The notes under the pieces: generated by a model
What the model was told of the DNA's origin: nothing
Seen by the model: only the letters and a program-made list of their open reading frames with translations
The model's database searches: none
Program-made: the position numbers and the translations under genes
Shown here: in pieces, positions 55,483 to 64,000 of the stretch
How the letters are laid out: the number at the start of each line of letters is the position of its first letter
How positions within the stretch are numbered: the first letter of the stretch is position 1
Assembly (NCBI RefSeq): GCF_000691145.1
Contig: NZ_ASJC01000004.1
Location: forward strand, 124,001 to 188,000
Origin: Bacillus altitudinis 41KF2b
GTDB taxonomy: Bacteria > Bacillota > Bacilli > Bacillales > Bacillaceae
Length of the DNA stretch: 64,000 bases
Reading direction: 5' to 3'

Positions 55483-56643
55483 ATGAAAAACTTCCCCATC
55501 GCTATTTTTGCGTTAACGCTCGGTGCGTTTTCAATTGGCATGACTGAATTTGTGATCATGGGACTTTTGCCAAATGTCGCAAATGATCTTCATGTATCTA
55601 TTTCTGCTTCAGGTCAGCTGATTACCGGATATGCACTCGGTGTCGCAGTTGGCGGCCCTATTTTAACGTTATCAACTGGAAAAATGTCGAGAAAACGTCT
55701 CCTCATCCTATTAATGATTCTTTTCGTGGCGGGAAATGCTGTCGCCGCTGTATCGACTTCTTATGGTCTCTTGATGGCTGCACGTATTTTAACGTCATTT
55801 GCCCATGGTACCTTCTTTGGTGTCGGCGCCATTATGGCTGCACGGCTTGTTCCTAAGGAGCGAAGCGCAAGTGCGATCAGCTTCATGTTTACAGGACTGA
55901 CAGTAGCCAATGTACTGGGTGTGCCATTTGGCACCTTTATCGGAAATCAATTCGGCTGGCGCATGTCATTTCTCGTTATTGCCGTCATTGGTCTCATTTC
56001 CTTAATCGGTATTATCAGTTTAGTACCAAATCAATCGAAAGAAGAAGTATTAGATATTCGAAATGAAATATCGGTGTTGAAAAAGCCGCAGGTCCTCGTC
56101 TCCTTTGCGATGACGATATTCGGTTTTGCGGGTGTGTTTACCGCCTTTACGTATATCAGCCCGATCCTGCTGCAAGTGACTGGCTTTCAGGAAAACGGGG
56201 TCACCCTCATTCTTGTCCTCTTTGGGCTTGGGGTCACCGTTGGGAATTTAGTCGGTGGAAAACTTGCGGACTGGAAGCTGATGCCGAGTATTATCGTCAC
56301 ATTGATCTTGCTGATGGCTGTCCTGTTGTTATTCACATATACATCTGCCTTTAAAGTGCCTGCCGTGCTGACGATTTTTGTTTGGGGAATTATTTCATTT
56401 ATTCTCGTTCCTACCTTGCAATACCGCACGATGAACATGGCACATGAAGCCCCGACACTCGCATCAACGCTCAGTCATTCTGCCTTTAATATTGGAAATG
56501 CAGGCGGTGCAGCGCTAGGCGGTCTTGCTATCGAAATCACACATTTACAGCTTGTCCCGCTCTTTGCGGCAGGTGTGACATTCATTGGATTGATCATTAC
56601 GATCATGAGCTATCAGTCAGATAAACGAATCAAAAGGACCTGA
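55483..56643 (+). CDS. MFS efflux transporter (AraJ/YdhP-like)
   Basis: A 386-residue 12-span DHA1-family drug:H+ antiporter. The N-terminal AxTLGAFSIGMTEFVIMGLLP and GxxxGGPxxT motifs (residues 10-30 and 60) are typical of AraJ/YdhP/YtbD-type exporters; LLILLMILFVAGN follows. Substrate unknown. The ATG at 55483 follows AAAGGTG. Its stop codon lies inside its terminator hairpin. Convergent with the Lrp-type regulator. Confidence 0.85.
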   Translation: MKNFPIAIFALTLGAFSIGMTEFVIMGLLPNVANDLHVSISASGQLITGYALGVAVGGPILTLSTGKMSRKRLLILLMILFVAGNAVAAVSTSYGLLMAARILTSFAHGTFFGVGAIMAARLVPKERSASAISFMFTGLTVANVLGVPFGTFIGNQFGWRMSFLVIAVIGLISLIGIISLVPNQSKEEVLDIRNEISVLKKPQVLVSFAMTIFGFAGVFTAFTYISPILLQVTGFQENGVTLILVLFGLGVTVGNLVGGKLADWKLMPSIIVTLILLMAVLLLFTYTSAFKVPAVLTIFVWGIISFILVPTLQYRTMNMAHEAPTLASTLSHSAFNIGNAGGAALGGLAIEITHLQLVPLFAAGVTFIGLIITIMSYQSDKRIKRT

Positions 56644-56658
56644 GGGCAGGTCCTTTTT
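56630..56658 (+). terminator. Terminator overlapping the MFS stop codon
   Basis: Stem aaaaggacctg / caggtcctttt with T5; the UGA is in the loop-proximal part of the stem. Serves both convergent genes. Confidence 0.88.
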
Positions 56659-57138
56659 CTATTTCACCACGGTCATTTCTGGCTCTTCTATTTGTTTCAC
56701 ACGTTCCTGAATGGGATGGGTAAAGGAATGCTCTGATAAGACAATATGGGAGACCGTTTTTGTAAAGCCAGACACATCTTGAATAAACGCTTCAATTTCT
56801 TCAAGAGAAGAAACAGACAGCTTAATGAAAAAACAGGACTGTCCTGCCACTCGATAAGCAAAGAACGCACGTGGATGCTGGTTCATAAATGTCACAAAAC
56901 GCTGATACTCCCCATTTAATACGGTGACTTCCAGTAAACAGTCTATCATCAGACCCAGCTTTTTATAATTGACTTGAACAGAATACCCTTCGATAATCCC
57001 TGCATCCTCTAGTTTTCGCACTCTTTCTGCTACTGCAGGCGCCGATAAATTCACTCGTTTGGACAATTCCCTCATTGATAAGCGGGCATCTTCTCTCAAT
57101 TCGTTTAAAATATGCACATCCACATCGGTGATTTTCAT
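56659..57138 (-). CDS. Lrp/AsnC-family transcriptional regulator
   Basis: A 159-residue regulator: N-terminal winged HTH (LNELREDARLSMRELSKRVNLSAPAVAERVRKLEDAGII) and C-terminal RAM/ACT-like domain. Usually octameric and amino-acid responsive. Starts at ATG 57138 after TAGGAGCG. Divergent from the MFS gene next to bacA, which it probably controls. Confidence 0.9.
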   Translation of the reverse strand: MKITDVDVHILNELREDARLSMRELSKRVNLSAPAVAERVRKLEDAGIIEGYSVQVNYKKLGLMIDCLLEVTVLNGEYQRFVTFMNQHPRAFFAYRVAGQSCFFIKLSVSSLEEIEAFIQDVSGFTKTVSHIVLSEHSFTHPIQERVKQIEEPEMTVVK

Positions 57139-57174
57139 TCGTTACGCTCCTATCCCAAAATCGTTCCATTTGAA

Positions 57175-57195
57175 AAGTATTTTATGATGATACTT
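57175..57195. promoter_or_regulatory. Candidate Lrp operator between divergent genes
   Basis: Inverted repeat AAGTAT-N9-ATACTT in the 145-bp space between the Lrp-type gene and the MFS gene. Confidence 0.4.
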
Positions 57196-57283
57196 ATGAT
57201 ACGAAATGTAAAATAAAACTAAATAATGGTAGAATTTATTTTAACGGAATTGAATGAAAAAGCAAGTATGGAGGGATCACTTG

Positions 57284-58516
57284 ATGAAAGAATCTTTAGA
57301 CAGCCAGGCTTCTAAAACATTTCCCATCACACTTGCCATTGCACTCACACTTGGCGTTTTTGCGGCGGGATCGGAGGAACTGGTGATTTCACCACTGCTG
57401 CCTGATTTATCAAACTCCTTTCAGCACTCTCTTGATGTTCTGGCTCTTTCCATCAGCATTTATGGGTTAGCTGTGCTGGTTGGAGCTCCACTGCTCGTTC
57501 CTTTAGGAGACCGATATTCAAGAGAGCTGTGTTTGATAATTGGGCTGTCCTTCTTTTTAATCGGAACAGTGATGTGTGCTGCTGCCCCAAATTTGGCCGT
57601 GTTTTTTGCAGGCCGTGCTATTTCTGGGCTGGCAACTGGTGTATTTGTGCCAACAGCCTATGCTCTTGTGGGCGACCGGGTTCCATACGAATATCGCGGC
57701 AAAGTGATGGGACTCATTGTATCGAGCTGGTCTCTTTCTCTTGTCCTTGGTGTGCCCATTGGCGCCTTTATCGGCCAGAGTTTAAACTGGCGCTGGACGT
57801 TTTGGATCTTCGCTATGATGAGTCTCATTGTCCTGCTACTCGTCATCCTTGAATCAAGAAAACAAGTCAGAGCAGCTGATCCGAAGGCACCTCAAGCTAG
57901 AGAGAAAACAGGCGCTTTATGGGGAGCTTTGAAAATCGATCGTGTGCCTGCCTATTTGACTGTGACGTTTTGCAATATGCTTGGATTTTACGGCATGTAC
58001 TCGTTTTTAGGTGCTTATTTGCAAAGTCTGTTTGATGGCGGACAATCAACAGCTGGACTTCTTATTATGGCTTATGGCGTCGGCTTTTCTATGAGTATGT
58101 TTACTGGAAAATTAGCAGACTGGTTCGGTAAAACCCGTTCCCTTGTCTTTGTGCTGGGTGGAATTGCGCTTGTTCTAGCCTTGCTTCCTTATGCGCCATT
58201 CTCGTGGATGTTGCTGATTTTCGCCCTATTTATTTGGGGGGCTATGCAAAGCTTATCTGTCACGCTTCTAAGCACCGTTCTAAGCGACTGCTCTCAAACC
58301 CATCGCGGCAAAGTGATGGCTTTTTACAGCCTGGCCTCCAACCTTGCTGTTATGCTCGGTTCCGCACTGATGGGACCCGTTTATGTCCATTTCGGATATC
58401 ATACGGTAGGTCTTGTCTGTGCATTAATCACACTCGTTGGTTTTATCATCAGCTTCGGCAGCTATAAAAGAGAACGCGCCTTACAGAAAAAACAGCCAAC
58501 TACACTTGAAACGTAA
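57284..58516 (+). CDS. MFS transporter next to the bacilysin operon (possible YwfA counterpart)
   Basis: A 410-residue 12-span DHA1-family exporter (GSEELVISPLLPDLS, RALSGLATG-like RAISGLATGVFVPTAYALVGD). ATG 57284 lies eight bases after GGAGGG; the longer frame from 57254 has no site. It is not similar to BacE of B. subtilis, which begins differently and belongs to another MFS branch. Its place beside bacA suggests the B. subtilis YwfA position. It may serve as bacilysin exporter here because bacE is missing from the operon; that is inference. Confidence 0.8.
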   Translation: MKESLDSQASKTFPITLAIALTLGVFAAGSEELVISPLLPDLSNSFQHSLDVLALSISIYGLAVLVGAPLLVPLGDRYSRELCLIIGLSFFLIGTVMCAAAPNLAVFFAGRAISGLATGVFVPTAYALVGDRVPYEYRGKVMGLIVSSWSLSLVLGVPIGAFIGQSLNWRWTFWIFAMMSLIVLLLVILESRKQVRAADPKAPQAREKTGALWGALKIDRVPAYLTVTFCNMLGFYGMYSFLGAYLQSLFDGGQSTAGLLIMAYGVGFSMSMFTGKLADWFGKTRSLVFVLGGIALVLALLPYAPFSWMLLIFALFIWGAMQSLSVTLLSTVLSDCSQTHRGKVMAFYSLASNLAVMLGSALMGPVYVHFGYHTVGLVCALITLVGFIISFGSYKRERALQKKQPTTLET

Positions 58517-58525
58517 GCACATTTC

Positions 58526-58555
58526 ACTGCACATCTCGATATGTGCAGTTTTTTA
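58526..58555 (+). terminator. Terminator of the MFS gene
   Basis: Stem actgcacat / atgtgcagt followed by T6, separating it from the bac promoter. Confidence 0.9.
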
Positions 58556-58589
58556 GATCAATTTTTAATATAATCGCAAAATACATTTT

Positions 58590-58631
58590 TTATAAAATTT
58601 GTTGACAATTGCCAATTTTAAATTTTATAAT
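58590..58631 (+). promoter_or_regulatory. bacA promoter inside an 11-bp inverted repeat
   Basis: Sigma-A promoter TTGACA (58602-58607), 18 bp, TATAAT (58626-58631). It is bracketed by a perfect inverted repeat, ttataaaattt (58590-58600) and aaattttataa (58620-58630), the right arm covering the -10. Arm centres are 30 bp (three helical turns) apart. The B. subtilis bac promoter is controlled by CodY, ScoC and others; whether this dyad is an operator is open. Confidence 0.75.
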
Positions 58632-58665
58632 CTAGTAAAAATTTGAAAAAGATTGGATGGTAAAC

Positions 58666-60738
<2,073 letters not shown>

Positions 60739-60752
60739 AAGGAGTGCTTTCA

Positions 60753-62174
60753 TTGAGTAAAAAAACTGTACTTGTCATTGCTGACTTAGGAGGGTGCCCG
60801 CCTCATATGTTTTATGAAAGCGTGGCGGCATCATACCATATCGTTTCTTATATCCCAAGACCCTTTGCGATTACAAAGGGACATGCCGAGCTAATCGAAA
60901 AATACTCCATTGCGGTCATCAAAGACCGTGATTATTTTGAGACACACCCTTCTTTTGAACACCCTGATTCTATTTACTGGGCACATGATGATTATCCAAA
61001 ATCAGAAGAAGAGGTTGTGGAAGACTTCATTCAAGTGGCTTCCTTTTTCAAAGCAGATGCAATCACGACCAATAATGAATTATTCATTGCACCGATGGCA
61101 AAGGCCGCTGAACGTCTTGGGCTACGAGGTGCCGGTGTCAAGGCAGCCGAAATGGCGCGTGATAAAAGCCAAATGAGGGCTGCATTCAATGCCTCTGGCG
61201 TCAAAGCGGTGAAAACTCAGCCTGTCACGACTTTATCTGATTTCCAACAAGCCATTGAGTCTATCGGAACACCGCTCATTTTAAAGCCTACATATTTAGC
61301 CAGTTCTATTGGCGTCACCTTGTTTCATGACAAAGCCGGAAGTGATGACTTGTTTTTACAAGTACAATCGTATTTGGAAACCATACCAGTCCCAGACGCT
61401 GTCACGTATGAAGCACCGTTTGTCGCTGAAACGTATTTAGAGGGTGCTTACGAAGATTGGTATCAAGATGAAGGTTATGCTGATTATGTCAGTGTAGAAG
61501 GGCTGGTCGTAGAGGGCGAATATCTCCCTTTTGTCATACATGATAAAACCCCTCAAATCGGTTTTACAGAAACGGCTCATATCACTCCGACGATCTTAGA
61601 CAATGAAGCAAAGCAAATCATCATTGAAGCAGCAAGGAAGGCAAATGAAGGGCTAGGTCTTGAACATTGTGCAACCCATACAGAAATCAAACTCATGAAA
61701 AATCGAGAAACTGGACTGATCGAATCAGCGGCTCGATTCGCTGGCTGGAATATGATCCCGAATATTAAAAAGGTCTTTGGCGTCGATATGGCCAAGCTAT
61801 TGATTGATGTATTAGTTGATGGAAAAAAGGCTGTACTGCCAAAACAGCTGCTTTCTGGACATACATTCTATGTAGCGGACTGCCACCTGTACCCTCAGCA
61901 TTTTAAAGAGAGTGGGCACATACCACCTGAATCCACACATATCACCATTGATCATGTGTCTATTCCGCAGGAAGCATTCGTTGGAGATACTGCGATTGTC
62001 AGTCAATCATTCCCTGCCAAAGGGACTATGGTGGATCTTGCTTTATTTGAAGCTTTTAATGGAATCGTATCTCTTGAATTAAAAGGATCATCCTCACAAG
62101 ACGTTGCCGCGTCCATCCGCAACATTCAGAAACAGGCAACGATTCAGTTAATGGATGAATTAGTGAAGGGATAG
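60753..62174 (+). CDS. bacD: L-alanine–anticapsin ligase BacD
   Basis: ATP-grasp dipeptide ligase that joins L-Ala to L-anticapsin, giving bacilysin. 473 residues; begins SKKTVLVIADLGGCPPHMFYE like B. subtilis BacD. The ATP-grasp core has PLILKPTYLASSIGVTL, the phosphate-grip region and the HTEIKLMKN metal-binding Glu segment. The start is TTG 60753, eight bases after AAAGGAG; GTG 60744 would sit on the site. In B. subtilis bacE follows next; here bacF follows 17 bp later. Confidence 0.95.
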   Translation: MSKKTVLVIADLGGCPPHMFYESVAASYHIVSYIPRPFAITKGHAELIEKYSIAVIKDRDYFETHPSFEHPDSIYWAHDDYPKSEEEVVEDFIQVASFFKADAITTNNELFIAPMAKAAERLGLRGAGVKAAEMARDKSQMRAAFNASGVKAVKTQPVTTLSDFQQAIESIGTPLILKPTYLASSIGVTLFHDKAGSDDLFLQVQSYLETIPVPDAVTYEAPFVAETYLEGAYEDWYQDEGYADYVSVEGLVVEGEYLPFVIHDKTPQIGFTETAHITPTILDNEAKQIIIEAARKANEGLGLEHCATHTEIKLMKNRETGLIESAARFAGWNMIPNIKKVFGVDMAKLLIDVLVDGKKAVLPKQLLSGHTFYVADCHLYPQHFKESGHIPPESTHITIDHVSIPQEAFVGDTAIVSQSFPAKGTMVDLALFEAFNGIVSLELKGSSSQDVAASIRNIQKQATIQLMDELVKG

Positions 62175-62191
62175 AAAGAGAGGCTGCTGTG

Positions 62192-63385
62192 GTGAAAATG
62201 TTAGCATCTAAAATGATTGAACGGCTGCCTGAACAGAAATTCGGCACCGTCTTTGAAAAAATTGCTCAAAAGACAAAAAACGGAGCAAACATCATGAATC
62301 TAGGTCAGGGAAACCCTGATCTACCAACTCCTCCCCATATCGTGAGTGCCCTAGAGGAGTCAGCGGGTGTTTTGCCATTTCAACAATATGCCCCTTTTAG
62401 AGGCTTTGACTTTTTCAAACAAGCCATTGCAGATTTTTATAGATCGGAATTCGGTGCTGAGATTGATCCGCAGAAGGAAATTGCTCTTTTCACTGGCGGA
62501 AAAACGGGGCTGTATGTCATGAGTCAGTGTCTGCTTGATCCAGGAGATATCGCACTCGTTCCCGATCCAGGATACCCTGAATATCATTCAGGCATTTTGA
62601 TGGCGGACGCCAAGCCATACAGTATCAAACTTGAAGAGAAAAATGGCTATTTACCAGATCTCTCCTCAATTGATCCTGACATAGTCAAAAAAGCAAAAGT
62701 ACTGTTCTTGAATTATCCGAATAACCCCACGGGTGCTGTTGCAAATGAGGCATTCTTTGAAGAGGCTGCTGCCTTTGCGGCCACTCACGAGCTGTATGTT
62801 ATTCATGATTTCGCCTATGGTTCATTTCATTATGAACAAACACCCGTGAGCTTCATGAATACTCCTCTCGGGAAAAGTGTAGGAGTGGAATTATATTCTC
62901 TATCAAAGACTTTTAATATGGCAGGATGGAGAGTCGCTTTTGCTGTTGGAAATGAGGAGATCATCCAAGCCATCAACACCTTCCAAGACCACGTGTTTGT
63001 CAGTATGTATGGCGGATTTCAACATGCAGCGACTGCTGCCTTGCAAAGTGATGACCGTCATATTCAATCATTAAAGGCGATATACCTTGAACGAATCAAT
63101 TTCTTCATCCGGCAAGCGGCGAGAAAGCTTGGCTGGACAATCGAACGTCCACCCGGCGCCTTTTATTTATGGGCTCCGATTCCTGATGACTTTGAACATT
63201 CTCATGCCTTTGCTGACTATTTACTCGAACATGCCGATGTTGTCGTCACGCCCGGAGGAGTATTTGGAGCCAATGGAAGCCGTCATGTACGCATTTCAAT
63301 GGTTGCCCCGATTGAGGAGCTTGCTCTCTTTATCGATCGCCTGTCCATCCTCCCCATTCGATTTCATCAAAAAACCCGCCTATAG
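62192..63385 (+). CDS. bacF: Transaminase BacF
   Basis: A PLP-dependent class I/II aminotransferase of about 397 residues that aminates the tetrahydro-hydroxyphenylpyruvate intermediate. It has NLGQGNPDLPTPPHI, NYPNNPTGAV, the PLP lysine in YSLSKTFNMAGWR and the C-terminal HVRISM arginine. The start is GTG 62192, eight bases after AGAGAGG; the adjacent GTG 62189 or ATG 62198 are possible. The stop lies in a terminator hairpin. Directly follows bacD, so bacE is absent from the operon. Confidence 0.93.
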   Translation: MKMLASKMIERLPEQKFGTVFEKIAQKTKNGANIMNLGQGNPDLPTPPHIVSALEESAGVLPFQQYAPFRGFDFFKQAIADFYRSEFGAEIDPQKEIALFTGGKTGLYVMSQCLLDPGDIALVPDPGYPEYHSGILMADAKPYSIKLEEKNGYLPDLSSIDPDIVKKAKVLFLNYPNNPTGAVANEAFFEEAAAFAATHELYVIHDFAYGSFHYEQTPVSFMNTPLGKSVGVELYSLSKTFNMAGWRVAFAVGNEEIIQAINTFQDHVFVSMYGGFQHAATAALQSDDRHIQSLKAIYLERINFFIRQAARKLGWTIERPPGAFYLWAPIPDDFEHSHAFADYLLEHADVVVTPGGVFGANGSRHVRISMVAPIEELALFIDRLSILPIRFHQKTRL

Positions 63386-63398
63386 CGGGTTTTTTTCA
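63370..63398. terminator. Bidirectional terminator between bacF and bacG
   Basis: Stem aaacccgc / gcgggttt with A and T tracts; the bacF stop codon is in the loop. It serves the convergent bacG as well. Confidence 0.92.
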
Positions 63399-63400
63399 GT

Positions 63401-64000
63401 TTATATACTTTTCATCGTTCCACCGTCTACGGAGATTTGTTGACCTGTGATATAAGAAGCTTCCTCTGATGCCATAAAAGCTGCCAATGACGCCATCTCA
63501 CTCGCTGAGCCCACTCTTTGCATTGGGATACCTGATGCGACAGCTTGTACAGCCTGCTCTCGTGACACTCCCTGCTTCGTCATCATATTGCCGATAAATT
63601 GTTCATACCGATCGGTTGCAATAAAACCTGGATTTAAACAATTTACCGTAATTCTAGACGACGCAAGCTGTGTGGCTGCATTTTTACTGGCATTAATAAT
63701 CGCTGCATTCATCATACTATTCGTAAACATTTGTTCACCAGGTTCCTTCCACAGATTCCCGACAATTTGAATGATCCGTCCATATTCATGTCTTTTCATC
63801 AATGCGGCTGCACGCTTCATTGTATCGACGTAGGCGATGGCTTTTTGGGAGAAAGCAGCCAGCATCTGGTCAGGTTCACACGAATCAAATGTATCTGGCT
63901 TTCCTCCTGGAATGTTATTGATCAGCACATCGAGTCTGCCAAACTCCTTTTCTATTTTCTCAAAGGCTTCCGATCTCACTGCTTCAAGCGACATATCTCC
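63401..64000 (-). CDS. bacG: BacG reductase, 3' part (runs off the window)
   Basis: C-terminal 200 codons of a short-chain dehydrogenase closely like B. subtilis BacG (YwfH), which reduces the conjugated dienone during tetrahydrotyrosine formation: RLDVLINNIPGG, GNLWKEPGEQMFTNSMM, VNCLNPGFIATDRYEQF, EEASYITGQQISVDGGTMKSI (given in parts). The frame continues past 64000 (codons for Gly-Asp before the internal Met at 63994), so the start and the NAD-binding GxxxGxG are outside. Unlike B. subtilis, it is on the opposite strand from bacABCDF. Confidence 0.9.
   Translation of the reverse strand, partial: GDMSLEAVRSEAFEKIEKEFGRLDVLINNIPGGKPDTFDSCEPDQMLAAFSQKAIAYVDTMKRAAALMKRHEYGRIIQIVGNLWKEPGEQMFTNSMMNAAIINASKNAATQLASSRITVNCLNPGFIATDRYEQFIGNMMTKQGVSREQAVQAVASGIPMQRVGSASEMASLAAFMASEEASYITGQQISVDGGTMKSI

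Noticed and set aside
57284..58516. Calling the MFS gene next to bacA bacE
   Set aside because: Its sequence does not resemble B. subtilis BacE (different N-terminus and MFS branch) and it lies upstream of bacA, not between bacD and bacF.

Overview
The window is a chromosomal segment of a Bacillus of the B. subtilis clade, most likely the B. pumilus/safensis/altitudinis group. Two things suggest this. First, most genes follow the B. subtilis order glpX-murAB-tal-fbaA-spo0F-ywjG-pyrG-rpoE ... acdA-ywjF-ywjE-uvsE-ywjC-ywjA-ywiE ... argS-ywiB ... speB-speE-pbpG-ywhD-ywhC-ywhB ... ywgA-ywfO-rsfA ... lipL ... pta-hemQ-bac. Second, there is an M84 secreted metalloprotease of the kind described from B. 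intermedius/B. pumilus. No rRNA, tRNA, CRISPR array or insertion sequence was seen.

Layout. 1-7.3 kb: cell wall, glycolysis, sporulation phosphorelay and CTP synthesis genes, with a recognisable pyrG attenuator and a sigma-H promoter at spo0F. 7.4-12.4 kb: an AT-rich accessory island between rpoE and acdA. It carries a circular-bacteriocin cluster (precursor, an internally deleted second precursor, a large membrane protein, a SpoIIM/DUF95 protein, an ABC ATPase and a small membrane protein) plus an almost gene-free stretch. 12.4-19.1 kb: a five-gene fatty-acid beta-oxidation operon (thiolase, 3-hydroxyacyl-CoA dehydrogenase, two acyl-CoA dehydrogenases, ETF-menaquinone oxidoreductase YwjF) with a FadR box at its head. 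19.1-28.1 kb: two cardiolipin synthases, UV endonuclease, a sigma-B-type small stress gene, two S66 peptidases, a Fur-box ABC transporter, and three tandem 21-codon genes for near-identical amphipathic peptides that resemble phenol-soluble modulins. 28.1-40.8 kb: argS, polyamine synthesis, pbpG, a secreted metalloprotease, rsfA. 40.8-49.1 kb: a glycosyltransferase with two PilZ domains, a TPR protein, lipL, and an LXG polymorphic-toxin locus with a trail of small candidate immunity genes. 49.1-53.3 kb: an RpiR-regulated operon with a TRAP-type large permease, a DUF1932 dehydrogenase and an RraA-family protein. 53.4-64 kb: pta, hemQ, two MFS transporters, an Lrp regulator and a rearranged bacilysin cluster (bacABCD-bacF on the plus strand, bacG on the minus strand, no bacE between bacD and bacF).

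Four separate antagonism or peptide systems fall within 64 kb: circular bacteriocin, PSM-like peptides, LXG toxin and bacilysin. The two that look least described are the triplicate 21-residue peptides (27700-27996) and the deleted second circular-bacteriocin precursor (10252-10419). Starts were re-chosen by ribosome binding site wherever the longest open frame looked too long; several genes use TTG or GTG. All functional calls rest on reading the sequence and family knowledge; no database search was run.
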